Source: [Haemophilus] felis
GTDB taxonomy: Bacteria; Pseudomonadota; Gammaproteobacteria; Enterobacterales; Pasteurellaceae
Assembly: GCA_002015125.1 (NCBI GenBank)
Contig: MUYB01000055.1
Coordinates: 1 to 39,493 of the forward strand
Direction: 5' to 3'
Length of the DNA stretch: 39,493 nucleotides
Positions 18,782 through 26,338 of this stretch are shown one piece after another (within the stretch, counting starts at the first letter, position 1; every line of letters begins with the position of its first letter). The position numbers and the translations under genes were made by a program. The notes beneath the pieces are model-generated. The model saw nothing but the letters and a program-made list of their open reading frames with translations. It was not told where the DNA came from and made no database searches.

Positions 18782-19722
18782 TAGGAATGTCCTTTTGTGA
18801 TATCACTTTGGCTGACGCCTTTTGATGCCTCACTAGGCGTGGCTTCACTACGCGTTTGTTTCGTCATTGGCGCCGGCGGATCATTTTTAGCTCGGCCATA
18901 GAACACCGCTGGAAGCTCATCATCCGCCAATACGGTGACTGAACGTTCATCTTCGTCATGGTGTAGATCTTGACCGAGTAATTTAATATGACGCAACACA
19001 CCACCGAACACTAACTCAAGATTTTCTTGAGTAAAGGTCGTCTCTGTTTTACCTGCTGCAAGGACGGTACGATTGATCATGACCACTTGATCACAAAAAT
19101 CAGGCACACTACCTAAGTTGTGAGTGGAAATTAAGATAAGATGCCCCTGACTGCGGAGTTGATCCAATAAATCCATAATGGCATTTTCGGTTTTCACATC
19201 AACGCCGGTAAAAGGCTCATCCAATAGAATAATTTTACTTTGTTGTGCTAAAGCACGCGCAAGAAAAACCCGTTTCTTTTGTCCCCCAGAAAGCTCACCA
19301 ATTTGACGATGTGCAAGATGTTCCACGCTAACGCGTTGCATGGCTTGATGCACCATTTCTTTATCTCTGGCGCTAGGGATTCGTAGGAAGTTCATATAAC
19401 CATAACGTCCCATCATCACCACATCATACACAGAAACAGGGAATTGCCAGTCCACATCTTCCGACTGAGGCACATAAGAAACGAGATTTTGCTTTAAAGC
19501 ATCTTTAATTGGTAAACCACAAAGTTTAATCTCACCTTGTGGTTTAACCAATCCCATTAGACTTTTGAATAATGTAGATTTACCACTGCCATTTACCCCT
19601 ACCAAAGCGCAGGTCGTGCCCCCCTCTAAGTGGAAAGTCACATCATAAATTGCAGTATGCCCATTATTATAACGAACAGTAACATCTTTAGCAGAGATGG
19701 AAGCTGTGGTAGATGCAGTCAT
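18781..19722 (-). CDS. yfeB: Iron/manganese ABC transporter ATPase YfeB
   Basis: A 313-residue ABC ATPase. Walker A is GVNGSGKST (about 42-50), the signature LSGGQKKR is about 144-151, Walker B is IILLDEP (about 165-171), and the switch His is in LISTHNLG. The last 50-60 residues after the core are a hydrophilic tail rich in Ser, Thr and Asp, a little longer than needed for the ATPase fold. Its start overlaps the yfeA stop by one base. Confidence 0.96.
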   Translation of the reverse strand: MTASTTASISAKDVTVRYNNGHTAIYDVTFHLEGGTTCALVGVNGSGKSTLFKSLMGLVKPQGEIKLCGLPIKDALKQNLVSYVPQSEDVDWQFPVSVYDVVMMGRYGYMNFLRIPSARDKEMVHQAMQRVSVEHLAHRQIGELSGGQKKRVFLARALAQQSKIILLDEPFTGVDVKTENAIMDLLDQLRSQGHLILISTHNLGSVPDFCDQVVMINRTVLAAGKTETTFTQENLELVFGGVLRHIKLLGQDLHHDEDERSVTVLADDELPAVFYGRAKNDPPAPMTKQTRSEATPSEASKGVSQSDITKGHS

Positions 19723-20603
19723 TATTTTTCAAATCCTTTAACAATGGTTGAAACAGTTACGTTTAATAAGTCAATGTAAGTTGGTACTGGACCATTTTTC
19801 TCAGAAAGAGAGTCTACATATAATTGACCACCGTATTTCGCACCAGTTTCTTTCGCAACTTCTTTTGCAGGTTTGTCAGAAATAGTACTTTCACTGAACA
19901 CCACTGGGATATTGTGTTTTTTCACGGTATCAATCAAGTTTTTCACTTGTTGTGGTGAACCTTGTTCTTCCGCATTGATTGGCCATAAATAAGCTTCATT
20001 TAAGTCATAGTCTGCCGCTAAGTAGCTGAATGCACCTTCACTGCTCACTAACCAACGTTGACCTGCTGGAATTTTAGCTAATTTTTCACGTAATGGTTTA
20101 TCAAGTTGTTGAATTTTATTCCAGTAAGCTTCAGCATTTTTAGTATAAACGGCTGCGTTAGCTGGATCATATTTTACGAACGCATTCTTAATGTTGTCGA
20201 TATAGATTTTCGCATTGGAAATAGACATCCAAGAATGTGGATTTGGTTTGCCTTCATAAGCACCTTCTTTGATCGGTAACGGTGTGATACCTTCAGTTAC
20301 CACCACAGCAGGTTTATCTTTTAATTTGTGGAAGAATTGCTCAAACCAAAGTTCAAGATTTAAACCATTCCATAAAACAAGATCTGCGTTTTGTGCTTTC
20401 ACAATGTCTTTTGGCGTTGGTTCATATTCATGAATTTCTGCACCTGGTTTAGTAATTGATTCTACAATCGCTGCATCACCAGCAACATTTTGGGCAATAT
20501 CCTGAATAACAGTAAACGTAGTAACAACTTTAAATTTTGCAAATGTTGGAGAAGCAGTAACTCCTAACAAAATTGCACTTAAAATAACGGCTAAGCGACG
20601 CAT
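19722..20603 (-). CDS. yfeA: Iron/manganese-binding periplasmic protein YfeA
   Basis: A 293-residue cluster A-I substrate-binding protein with a Sec signal ending at about TFA (residue 22). The four metal ligands expected for Fe(II)/Mn(II) binding are in place: H58 (EIHEYEPTP), H123 (NPHSWMS), E189 (SSEGAF) and D264 (YVDSLS). The His-His-Glu-Asp set distinguishes it from ZnuA. It is first in the yfeABCD operon, behind a promoter with a Fur-type box. Related operons are yfe in Yersinia and H. influenzae, sit in Salmonella and afe in Aggregatibacter. Confidence 0.95.
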   Translation of the reverse strand: MRRLAVILSAILLGVTASPTFAKFKVVTTFTVIQDIAQNVAGDAAIVESITKPGAEIHEYEPTPKDIVKAQNADLVLWNGLNLELWFEQFFHKLKDKPAVVVTEGITPLPIKEGAYEGKPNPHSWMSISNAKIYIDNIKNAFVKYDPANAAVYTKNAEAYWNKIQQLDKPLREKLAKIPAGQRWLVSSEGAFSYLAADYDLNEAYLWPINAEEQGSPQQVKNLIDTVKKHNIPVVFSESTISDKPAKEVAKETGAKYGGQLYVDSLSEKNGPVPTYIDLLNVTVSTIVKGFEK

Positions 20604-20645
20604 ATCATTTTCTCCTCATGTTGTTGGTTAAAAAGTCGCAGGCGT

Positions 20646-20689
20646 ATTCTAAGCCTTAAAATTCACATTGTAAATAAAAATGATTATCA
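20646..20689 (-). promoter_or_regulatory. yfeA promoter with Fur box
   Basis: On the minus strand, -35 TTTACA (20674-20669) and -10 TAGAAT (20651-20646) are 17 bp apart. Directly upstream is TGATAATCATTTTTA (20689-20675), matching 12 of 14 defined bases of the 7-1-7 Fur palindrome. This predicts iron repression of the operon. Confidence 0.7.
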
Positions 20690-20694
20690 AAAGA

Positions 20695-21024
20695 TTATAA
20701 GCATCTTGCGGGTTTCGGCAAGCCTGCTAATTTTGTGGCTTGTTTGGCTGGACCATTTGGGAAAAGGCGTTGTAAATAGCGGCTGTTACCCTTTTCTTCA
20801 CCTAATTTTTGAGCGACGGCACGTACCAGCATTCTAATAGAGGGTGAGGTGTTGTATTCGAGATAAAATTCTCGCACAAAATAAATCACTTCCCAGTGGG
20901 CGTCAGTGAGTGTTAATTGTTCGATCTGAGCAATGGCGGTGGCGACATCAGGTGTCCATTGTTGTGAATAGAGCAAATAGCCTTCGCCGTCGGTTTCCAG
21001 TTGAATTTGATTTACTTCAAGCAT
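20695..21024 (-). CDS. tusE: Sulfurtransferase TusE (DsrC/TusE family)
   Basis: A 109-residue DsrC-like protein that accepts sulfur from TusBCD and passes it with MnmA to make 2-thiouridine in tRNA. The core ([22 protein letters not shown]) and the flexible C-terminal arm ending PKPARCL with the penultimate reactive Cys are intact. It sits downstream of yccA with a terminator between. E. coli has tusE and yccA side by side as well. Confidence 0.95.
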   Translation of the reverse strand: MLEVNQIQLETDGEGYLLYSQQWTPDVATAIAQIEQLTLTDAHWEVIYFVREFYLEYNTSPSIRMLVRAVAQKLGEEKGNSRYLQRLFPNGPAKQATKLAGLPKPARCL

Positions 21025-21033
21025 AATCAGTCA

Positions 21034-21061
21034 TATCAAAACGCCCCATAATGGGGCGTTT
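21034..21061 (-). terminator. yccA terminator
   Basis: A 9-bp GC-rich stem (AAACGCCCC / GGGGCGTTT) with a 5-nt loop lies 4 bp after the yccA stop, followed on the minus strand by a short T run. It separates yccA from tusE. Confidence 0.88.
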
Positions 21062-21065
21062 GCAA

Positions 21066-21728
21066 TTAATCGTCGTTAGAAAAAATGGAAAAAATGTTCA
21101 ATAAACTAATGAATAAATTATACAGTGAGACAAAAATACTCACAGTGGCACGAATATAATTGGTTTCACCACCATGGATAATATTACTGGTTTCATACAA
21201 AATCCCCATGGTAGAGAACACTACGAAAAGTCCGCTAATGACGATATACAGCATTGGTGATTGGAAGAAGATATTCGCCACCATACCGATCAACAGCACA
21301 ATAAATAGCGCGAAAATACTACCCGAAAGGAAAGACATTTCTTTTTTAGTGGTTAACACATAAGCGGAACAAGCGAAAAAGACGCCAGCTGTTCCAGCCA
21401 AAGCTAACACCACAATATCGCTGGCGCCAGCGCTCACATAAGCATTTAAAATTGGACCGACGGTATAACCTAAAAAACCAGTAAAGGCAAAAGTCGCCAA
21501 AATACCAGCTGCACTGTTAGCTAATTTATAGGTTAAAAATAATAAACCATAAAAACCAGCCAGCATAAGCAAAATACCTGGACGAGGTAAATTCAAGCTC
21601 ATAGAAACATAAGCAACTACAGCAGAAAAAGCTAAGGTCAATGCGAGTAAAAAATAGGTATTACGCAAGACTTTATGCGTGCTTAATAAAGATTGTTCTC
21701 TGGTTTCAACAATAATGCGAGATTGCAT
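21066..21728 (-). CDS. yccA: Bax1-I (BI-1) family membrane protein YccA
   Basis: A 220-residue protein with seven predicted transmembrane segments, typical of the BAX inhibitor-1 family. It has the late [20 protein letters not shown] segment and a charged C-terminal end. The E. coli homologue is a slow substrate and modulator of FtsH and can protect SecY from it. FtsH is encoded about 16 kb away in this window. A pH- or ion-dependent leak activity is known for some homologues but not shown here. Confidence 0.95.
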   Translation of the reverse strand: MQSRIIVETREQSLLSTHKVLRNTYFLLALTLAFSAVVAYVSMSLNLPRPGILLMLAGFYGLLFLTYKLANSAAGILATFAFTGFLGYTVGPILNAYVSAGASDIVVLALAGTAGVFFACSAYVLTTKKEMSFLSGSIFALFIVLLIGMVANIFFQSPMLYIVISGLFVVFSTMGILYETSNIIHGGETNYIRATVSIFVSLYNLFISLLNIFSIFSNDD

Positions 21729-21837
21729 ACTTAAAGCTCCTTTTAAACTGAGAAAAAATTGTTTAGATAAAGTAATAATTCAATAACAAAAAGTCAATGT
21801 TACGAAATAAAGATTTGGAAATTAAGGTGAGACAAAT

Positions 21838-21914
21838 TGGCGGAACGGACGGGACTCGAACCCGCGACCCCCTGCGTGACAGGCAGGTATTCTAACCAGC
21901 TGAACTACCGCTCC
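21838..21914 (-). tRNA. tRNA-Asp (GTC), distal copy
   Basis: A 77-nt tRNA with encoded CCA and anticodon GTC in CCTGTCACGC. The acceptor stem is GGAGCGG / CCGTTCC. It is nearly the same as E. coli tRNA-Asp. It is the second of two tandem copies in transcription order. Confidence 0.98.
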
Positions 21915-21936
21915 GAATTAGAATAGAAGAAAGAAT

Positions 21937-22013
21937 TGGCGGAATGGACGGGACTCGAACCCGCGACCCCCTGCGTGACAGGCAGGTATTCTAACCAGCT
22001 GAACTACCACTCC
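21937..22013 (-). tRNA. tRNA-Asp (GTC), proximal copy
   Basis: A 77-nt tRNA with encoded CCA. It matches the neighbouring copy except at the fifth acceptor pair, which is T-A instead of C-G, a compensated change. It is separated from the other copy by 22 bp and probably shares its transcript. The 21729-22104 gap otherwise holds only the shared promoter and AT-rich flanks. Confidence 0.98.
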
Positions 22014-22028
22014 GCACAAGTGGCGCGT

Positions 22029-22057
22029 ATATTAATGTTGAAACCTATTAACGTCAA
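22029..22057 (-). promoter_or_regulatory. tRNA-Asp promoter
   Basis: -35 TTGACG (22057-22052) and -10 TAATAT (22034-22029) on the minus strand with a 17-bp spacer, followed by a GC-rich discriminator (ACGCGCC) as in stringently controlled stable-RNA promoters. Confidence 0.8.
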
Positions 22058-22104
22058 CCAATTTTTTGTAATTTCACCTCACTTGATTAATCCATGAGCG
22101 ATAA

Positions 22105-22869
22105 TTAATGAGGTAGATTATCAGAAATGCGTTTTTCCCAAATACAATTATCTTTACTCTTTTTCTTAATCAATTCCATATATTCTAGGTGTGCTTGGAA
22201 TTCCTCATCATTAGGTCGCAAACAAAGCAAATTCTGATTTGACACAATTTCCGTGGAAAAAACAATTTCATCTTGTTGTGTACTAGCTAAAGGCGCAACA
22301 TCGCCTTCATCAAACAAACTTGTTTGACCACCCGTCATCGCCAAATACACATCCGCTAAAATTTCCGCATCCAGCAAGGCGCCGTGCAAGGTTCGTTTGG
22401 TATTATCAATACCTAAACGATCACAAAGCGCATCTAAACTGTTGCGTTTGCCCGGATACATTTGCCTTGCTAGCGTCAGCGTATCGGTGACGCTACACAG
22501 GGTTTCAGTTTTAACTGATGACTTTATTTTGCTAAATTCATAATCCATAAATCCCACATCGAAGGGCGCGTTATGGATCAACAATTCAGCATCGCGAATA
22601 AACTCAATAAATTCTTCTGCGATCTCACTAAAACGAGGTTTATCCTCTAACATTTCATCCGTAATACCATGTACTTTCACCGCTTCAGGATCAACGGGGC
22701 GATCAGGTTTGATATATACATGGTAACTTCTCCCCGTAAAACGTCGATTAATTAACTCTACGGCACCGATTTCTATAATACAATGTCCCTCATAATGCAC
22801 ACCGAATTGGTTCATACCTGTGGTTTCAGTATCTAGGACAATTTGACGAAGAACTTGAGGTTGGCTCAT
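22105..22869 (-). CDS. dnaQ: DNA polymerase III epsilon subunit (proofreading exonuclease)
   Basis: A DEDDh-type 3'-5' exonuclease that proofreads for the replicative polymerase. It has 254 residues. Exo I is LDTETTG with D13 and E15, Exo II is [11 protein letters not shown], and Exo III carries the catalytic His in [17 protein letters not shown] linker and a C-terminal tail for binding the alpha subunit follow. It is divergent from rnhA, the standard dnaQ-rnhA arrangement of enteric and Haemophilus genomes. Confidence 0.97.
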   Translation of the reverse strand: MSQPQVLRQIVLDTETTGMNQFGVHYEGHCIIEIGAVELINRRFTGRSYHVYIKPDRPVDPEAVKVHGITDEMLEDKPRFSEIAEEFIEFIRDAELLIHNAPFDVGFMDYEFSKIKSSVKTETLCSVTDTLTLARQMYPGKRNSLDALCDRLGIDNTKRTLHGALLDAEILADVYLAMTGGQTSLFDEGDVAPLASTQQDEIVFSTEIVSNQNLLCLRPNDEEFQAHLEYMELIKKKSKDNCIWEKRISDNLPH

Positions 22870-22947
22870 ATTTTTTGCTCGTTGATTAGGTTTAAGCTAT
22901 CATTTCCGCTTTGTATTTCGCGCGAAAGCAGGATTGTAACAAAGATT

Positions 22948-23424
22948 ATGCAAAAACAAATTGAAATTTTTACTGACGGTTCTTGTCTTGGAAATCCGGG
23001 TAAAGGCGGTATTGGCGTGCTATTGCGCTACAAACAACATGAAAAAACCCTTTCACAAGGTTATTTGTTGACCACCAATAATAGAATGGAATTGCTGGCT
23101 GTGATTACCGCGCTGCGTAGCCTTAAAGAACCTTGTAGCGCCACCGTTTACAGCGACAGCCAATATATGAAAAACGGCATCACCCAATGGATTCATAACT
23201 GGAAAAAAAATAACTGGAAAACCAGCAATAGTAAGCCAGTGAAGAACCAAGATCTTTGGCTTGCCTTAGATCAAGCGATGCAGCCACATGAAATCCACTG
23301 GCGTTGGGTAAAAGGACACGCAGGTCATCGCGAAAATGAAATTTGCGATCAACTTGCTAAACAAGGGGCAGAAAATCCTACATTGGAAGATGAGGGGTAT
23401 CAGCAGTCCGCACAAGAAAAATAA
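22948..23424 (+). CDS. rnhA: Ribonuclease HI
   Basis: Cleaves the RNA strand of RNA-DNA hybrids. It has 158 residues from the ATG at 22948. The active site is complete: D10, E48, D70, H124 and D134 fall at the same numbers as in E. coli RNase HI. The basic handle region ([11 protein letters not shown]) is present. The frame is open further upstream to 22843, but that would overlap dnaQ and add 35 residues unlike the family, so I use the later start. Confidence 0.97.
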   Translation: MQKQIEIFTDGSCLGNPGKGGIGVLLRYKQHEKTLSQGYLLTTNNRMELLAVITALRSLKEPCSATVYSDSQYMKNGITQWIHNWKKNNWKTSNSKPVKNQDLWLALDQAMQPHEIHWRWVKGHAGHRENEICDQLAKQGAENPTLEDEGYQQSAQEK

Positions 23425-23431
23425 TGGGTGA

Positions 23432-23539
23432 TTAAATATGACTAATCACCACTTTTTTGTTTTTGTAGTCAATTAAATCCACATCCAAGGCAAAAATCTC
23501 TCGGATGTGTTGTTGTGTGATAATCTCTTGCACCGAGCC
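23432..23539 (-). pseudogene. 3' remnant of a siderophore ABC transporter ATPase
   Basis: The last 35 codons (from GSVQEIIT to the stop) read like the C-terminal tail of FepC/FatE-type ATPases, where 'xGSVxEIIT...IFxLDVDLI' follows the switch region. All catalytic motifs (Walker A, signature, Walker B) are missing. It is fused in frame to the preceding permease fragment, so a deletion of roughly 1 kb must have joined them. This identity rests on a short match and is an inference. Confidence 0.6.
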
Positions 23540-23880
23540 TTGCACAATGGCAAACGCATTCGGATCAATCATTCGTTGCAGCAGATTATTTAGGCTACGA
23601 AACAGCACGGAAAATACCACGCCCACCAACATCATTCGGGTCAAGGATTGGCGAGAACCGCCTAACGTACTAAACAACCATAACGAGGCGAGCAACATCA
23701 AGCTGGTCTCAAAGATGAATTTAGGGATACCGTGAAATTGGGTAAAACCCATCACGCCAAGAAAAAACAATAACACCGTTTGCAACAGTAAATACAGCGC
23801 ATCAAAACCTAAAATACTCGGCGTTAAAATCAAGTTATTGGTGAGCGTTTGGAACAGCAAGGTGGATACACCGATGCAAT
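23540..23880 (-). pseudogene. Fragment of a second FecCD-type siderophore permease
   Basis: About 113 codons, from IGVSTLLFQTLTNN through LTPSILGFDALYLLLQT to RSLNNLLQRMIDPNAF, match the middle of FatC/CeuC-type permeases. The N-terminal 45-50 residues and the C-terminal half are missing. The upstream side joins the heptamer repeat and the first permease in another frame; the downstream side joins the ATPase tail. It cannot be a working permease alone. Confidence 0.8.
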
Positions 23881-23914
23881 AAGCAATGAGCAATGAGCAA
23901 TGAGCAATGAGCAA
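23881..23914. repeat. Heptanucleotide tandem repeat (GAGCAAT)n at a gene-fusion point
   Basis: Units run aagcaat, then three perfect gagcaat, then gagcaac, a 7-bp period over 34 bp. On the coding (minus) strand the unit is ATTGCTC. It lies exactly where the first permease fragment meets the second, whose reading frames differ. As 7 is not a multiple of 3, each unit gained or lost changes the joined frame. Confidence 0.9.
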
Positions 23915-23925
23915 CAATAGCACAA

Positions 23926-24561
23926 ATTTTTGCCCAAACTCATAATGCTGAGTTGATCCGCCATAAAATAAATCAATAGCGCCAGCGTCGCCGTGAGCCA
24001 AAGCAATTCGTAGCGTCCCACTAAAATGCCAAAAAAATCCCCCGTAAACCAGGCTGATAGCATTTGTAGCGCATCGGTTTGGTAAGCAACAAAAGTCGTA
24101 GCAGATTCAATCACATTACCGAAAACAATACCCAAGAGAGGCACCAACAATTGCTGTTGTGGCGCCAAGCGATAAACCAGCATACTGAACAGCACCATAC
24201 CGCCTAAGGCAAATAAACTTGCAACACTCATTTTGGCGAACAGGCTGGCGCCTAGGAAGCAGAGACTCACAATTAAAATGCCTAGCGCCACACTTTGGGT
24301 TGCCCCAATCATATTGGGTTCAATAAAGCGGTTTTTCAGTAACATTTGCATCACCATTCCCGCCACGCCCAGCGTCGCCCCCACCAAAATCACCGCTAGA
24401 GTGCGAGGCAGGCGACTATCCAGTAACAACGCCAGCTGTTGCGGTTCTGCCCACAGGGTGCGCCAATCAAAATCCGCTACGCCAGTAGCAAGACTAAAAG
24501 GCAGCAACACCAGCAAGCAAAGCAGTTGCAACAGATTCAGTAAGCGAGGTTTACCACCCAT
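23926..24561 (-). pseudogene. First FecCD-type siderophore permease, 3' end lost
   Basis: About 212 codons from the ATG match the N-terminal two-thirds of FatD/CeuB-type permeases: RLPRTLAVILVGATLGVAG, NRFIEPNMIGATQSVALG, VPLLGIVFGNVIES and WFTGDFFGILVGRYELL. Homology stops at about SIMSLGKN (23926), after which the frame runs through the repeat and ends at 23830. The last third, including pore segments and the rest of the ATPase contact, is missing. The start is 27 bp past the binding-protein remnant. Confidence 0.85.
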
Positions 24562-24888
24562 TATTCTGCTCTCATTTTCAATGGCGCATTATTTTTGCTG
24601 ATTGAAGGCATCTTTAATCCGAGTTAAATCGGTTTTTACTTGCGTAACACCGCTCGGTGCTAAATAAGAAGCCGCACTTAAATACACCACTTGCCCTTTT
24701 TTCCACGCTGTGGTTTGTTGCACCAAAGCATTATCTAAGGTTTGTTGTGCGCTTTGTCCCTCTTTACCCACCGCTGCTAAACGATCCAATACAAATAACC
24801 AATCAGGGTTCATTTTTTGGATATATTCAAAAGAAACAGGTTGCCCGTGTCCGCCTGCGGTAATGGTTGGATCAGCCAATGGCACGCC

Positions 24889-24897
24889 AAGTGCGGT
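24889..24897 (+). other. DNA uptake signal sequence (AAGTGCGGT)
   Basis: A perfect 9-bp Haemophilus-type uptake sequence inside the binding-protein remnant. It is one of five perfect copies that I found, all within 2.5 kb. Confidence 0.85.
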
Positions 24898-24985
24898 ATG
24901 AATCCAGCTCAAACGAGAATCTAAGCCAAAGACGGACACTTTGTTCCCATTCACCATCACGATCAAACCTTTTCCCTTATTTTTC

Positions 24986-24994
24986 ACCGCACTT
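24986..24994 (-). other. DNA uptake signal sequence (AAGTGCGGT)
   Basis: A perfect uptake sequence on the minus strand (ACCGCACTT on plus) inside the binding-protein remnant, about 90 bp from the previous copy and in opposite orientation. Confidence 0.85.
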
Positions 24995-25119
24995 TTGGTT
25001 TCTTCATACAATGTCTCAATGTCTTGATGTAATGCCTGTACTTCTTTGGTTTTGCCGAATAACTGACCTAAGCTGTTAATTTTATTCAAAGCTTGCGCAA
25101 TAACTTCATTGCCTTGCTC

Positions 25120-25445
25120 AAAATAACCTGCGCTCATAAAAAAGCACAGTGGCAATGTTTCTCGTTGCGCAAATTCATAAGCAATATAATTTTCTTGCGT
25201 ACTCGGACTGCCTTTCGGATGCCACCAAAAAGATCCCGACAAAATCAACGCCTTTTGGAAAACCCTTGGGTAACGCAAACTCATATACGCTGACGCTAAA
25301 CCGCCATAACTGGATCCGCCAATAATGCGTTGTTGCGCTTTCCCCCTATTTTTTGCTCCACAGAAGGCACTAATTCTTGAGTGAGCGCCTGCGCAAATGT
25401 AGGATTGGGTGGCAATTCCTGCCCACGAGTTTGCAACGAGGGATT
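25120..25445 (-). pseudogene. Siderophore esterase fragment with a frameshift
   Basis: The minus strand encodes RGQELPPNPTFAQALTQELVP in one frame and, after a shift near 25340-25350, AQQRIIGGSSYGGLASAYMSL in another, followed by KALILSGSFWW. Together they fit the middle of a Fes/IroE/BesA-type alpha/beta hydrolase, with the nucleophile elbow G-S-S-Y-G-G. The N-terminal part and the C-terminal part with the catalytic His are gone. Such esterases release iron from ferric siderophores in the cytoplasm or periplasm. The family call is from motif and neighbourhood. Confidence 0.7.
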
Positions 25446-26177
25446 TTCAATAAACACCGCTAAACTGGTGTTATCGCTTGGCTGCCATAAAATGGAAGGA
25501 GAAATGGCGCTGCCCTGCTCTTTCACATAATTTTCTTTCCAGTTAGTGCGTTCAAATTGACCTACTACACGAGCTGAAAGGCTGTCTGTCAGACGACGTT
25601 CTACATCCACACCCACTTAATAGCGCTGGTTGCTGCCCAAAATAAATTGTAACTCGCCTTGATTTTTGCCCTGTGCTTTTTTGGTCACAATATCCATGAC
25701 GCCACCTGGATTGCTTTGCCCATACAACACTGAATTTGGACTTTTGACAATATCAATGCGCTCAAGGAAGAACGGACGAATGGCATAATCTGCCGCATAG
25801 CTCACGCCATTCACATAAGTGGGAACGGTGCCGCCATTACTATTCGCCTTATTTCCCACACCTCGAATAGTGATTTCCATTCGCTGGTTAGAACCACGAT
25901 AATTACTGACGATACCGCTGTGATAATTCAAGGCATCAATCACATGATCCACACCCTGATCTTTCATTAACTTGTTGGATACCACTTCTACGCTAATCGG
26001 TGTACGCATAAGTGCGGTGGTACTTTTCCTACCCGCCACAGACTGCGTTGGCGAATAACCTGTTGCAAGCGTTTCATTAGAAACAGAGACATCAATTGCC
26101 TTTAAGCTGTCTGCCCACGCCGTAGATGACATTAACGCCGCACTAATTAAAGAAAGTTGAAAATAATTTTTTGCCAT
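25446..26177 (-). pseudogene. TonB-dependent siderophore receptor, truncated with an in-frame stop
   Basis: The start (ATG 26177) is followed by a signal peptide ending AWA and a plug domain with typical receptor motifs: RTPISVEVVSNKLMKDQG, ITIRGVGNK, RIDIVKSPNSVLYGQSNPGGVMDIVTKK. At 25619-25617 the frame hits TAA in SNQRY-stop-VGVDVERR, where relatives usually have a residue such as Gln or Glu. The same frame then continues with barrel sequence for about 57 codons before joining esterase sequence near 25445. Most of the beta-barrel (about 400 residues) is absent, so the receptor is dead. A weak Fur-like site lies just upstream. Confidence 0.88.
26010..26018 (+). other. DNA uptake signal sequence (AAGTGCGGT)
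   Basis: A perfect 9-bp uptake sequence within the plug-coding part of the receptor remnant. Confidence 0.85.
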
Positions 26178-26195
26178 AAACAAACCCTTTTTAAA

Positions 26196-26210
26196 TAAGA
26201 ACTATTATCA
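26196..26210 (-). promoter_or_regulatory. Weak Fur-like site before the receptor remnant
   Basis: On the minus strand TGATAATAGTTCTTA matches 11 of 14 defined positions of the 7-1-7 Fur palindrome, about 20-35 bp before the receptor ATG. One half-site is perfect and the other degenerate. It may be a decayed Fur box of the former operon. Confidence 0.35.
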
Positions 26211-26289
26211 ATTTGATTAAATTATGGCATTATTGCGTACAGAAAACCTGTGCAAAAAAATATTTCTTCCCCTGTAAAACAAAATATTC

Positions 26290-26298
26290 ACCGCACTT
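26290..26298 (-). other. DNA uptake signal sequence (AAGTGCGGT)
   Basis: A perfect uptake sequence (ACCGCACTT on plus) in the intergenic space between the receptor remnant and the AraC-type gene. Confidence 0.85.
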
Positions 26299-26338
26299 TA
26301 TGCCGAAGCCCCCGTAAACAACCGTAAGTCAATGTGCT

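Larger units (their letters stand above)
24589..25119 (-). pseudogene. C-terminal part of a siderophore-binding periplasmic protein
   Basis: About 175 codons match the C-terminal lobe and linker helix of FatB/CeuE-type (FecB family) proteins: GLIVMVNGNKVSVFGLDSRLSW, TAGGHGQPVSFEYIQKMNPDWLFVLDR and the late WKKGQVVYLSAASYLAPSG. The signal peptide and first lobe are absent. The open frame continues upstream into esterase sequence, so the two genes were fused by a deletion near 25119. The order binding protein, permease, permease, ATPase is that of an intact siderophore operon. Confidence 0.82.

Noticed and set aside
21838..22013. Direct repeat suggesting a mobile element
   Set aside because: The repeated units are two complete tRNA-Asp genes with encoded CCA; no integrase or flanking duplication.
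22843..22947. Longer N-terminus for RNase HI
   Set aside because: Overlaps the divergent dnaQ start; catalytic residue numbering agrees with E. coli when ATG 22948 is used.
23881..23914. CRISPR-like array at the GAGCAAT repeat
   Set aside because: Unit is 7 bp with no spacers; it is a simple tandem repeat and no cas genes are nearby.
26196..26210. Strong Fur box for the receptor remnant
   Set aside because: Only one half-site is good; I keep it as a weak site instead of a confident operator.
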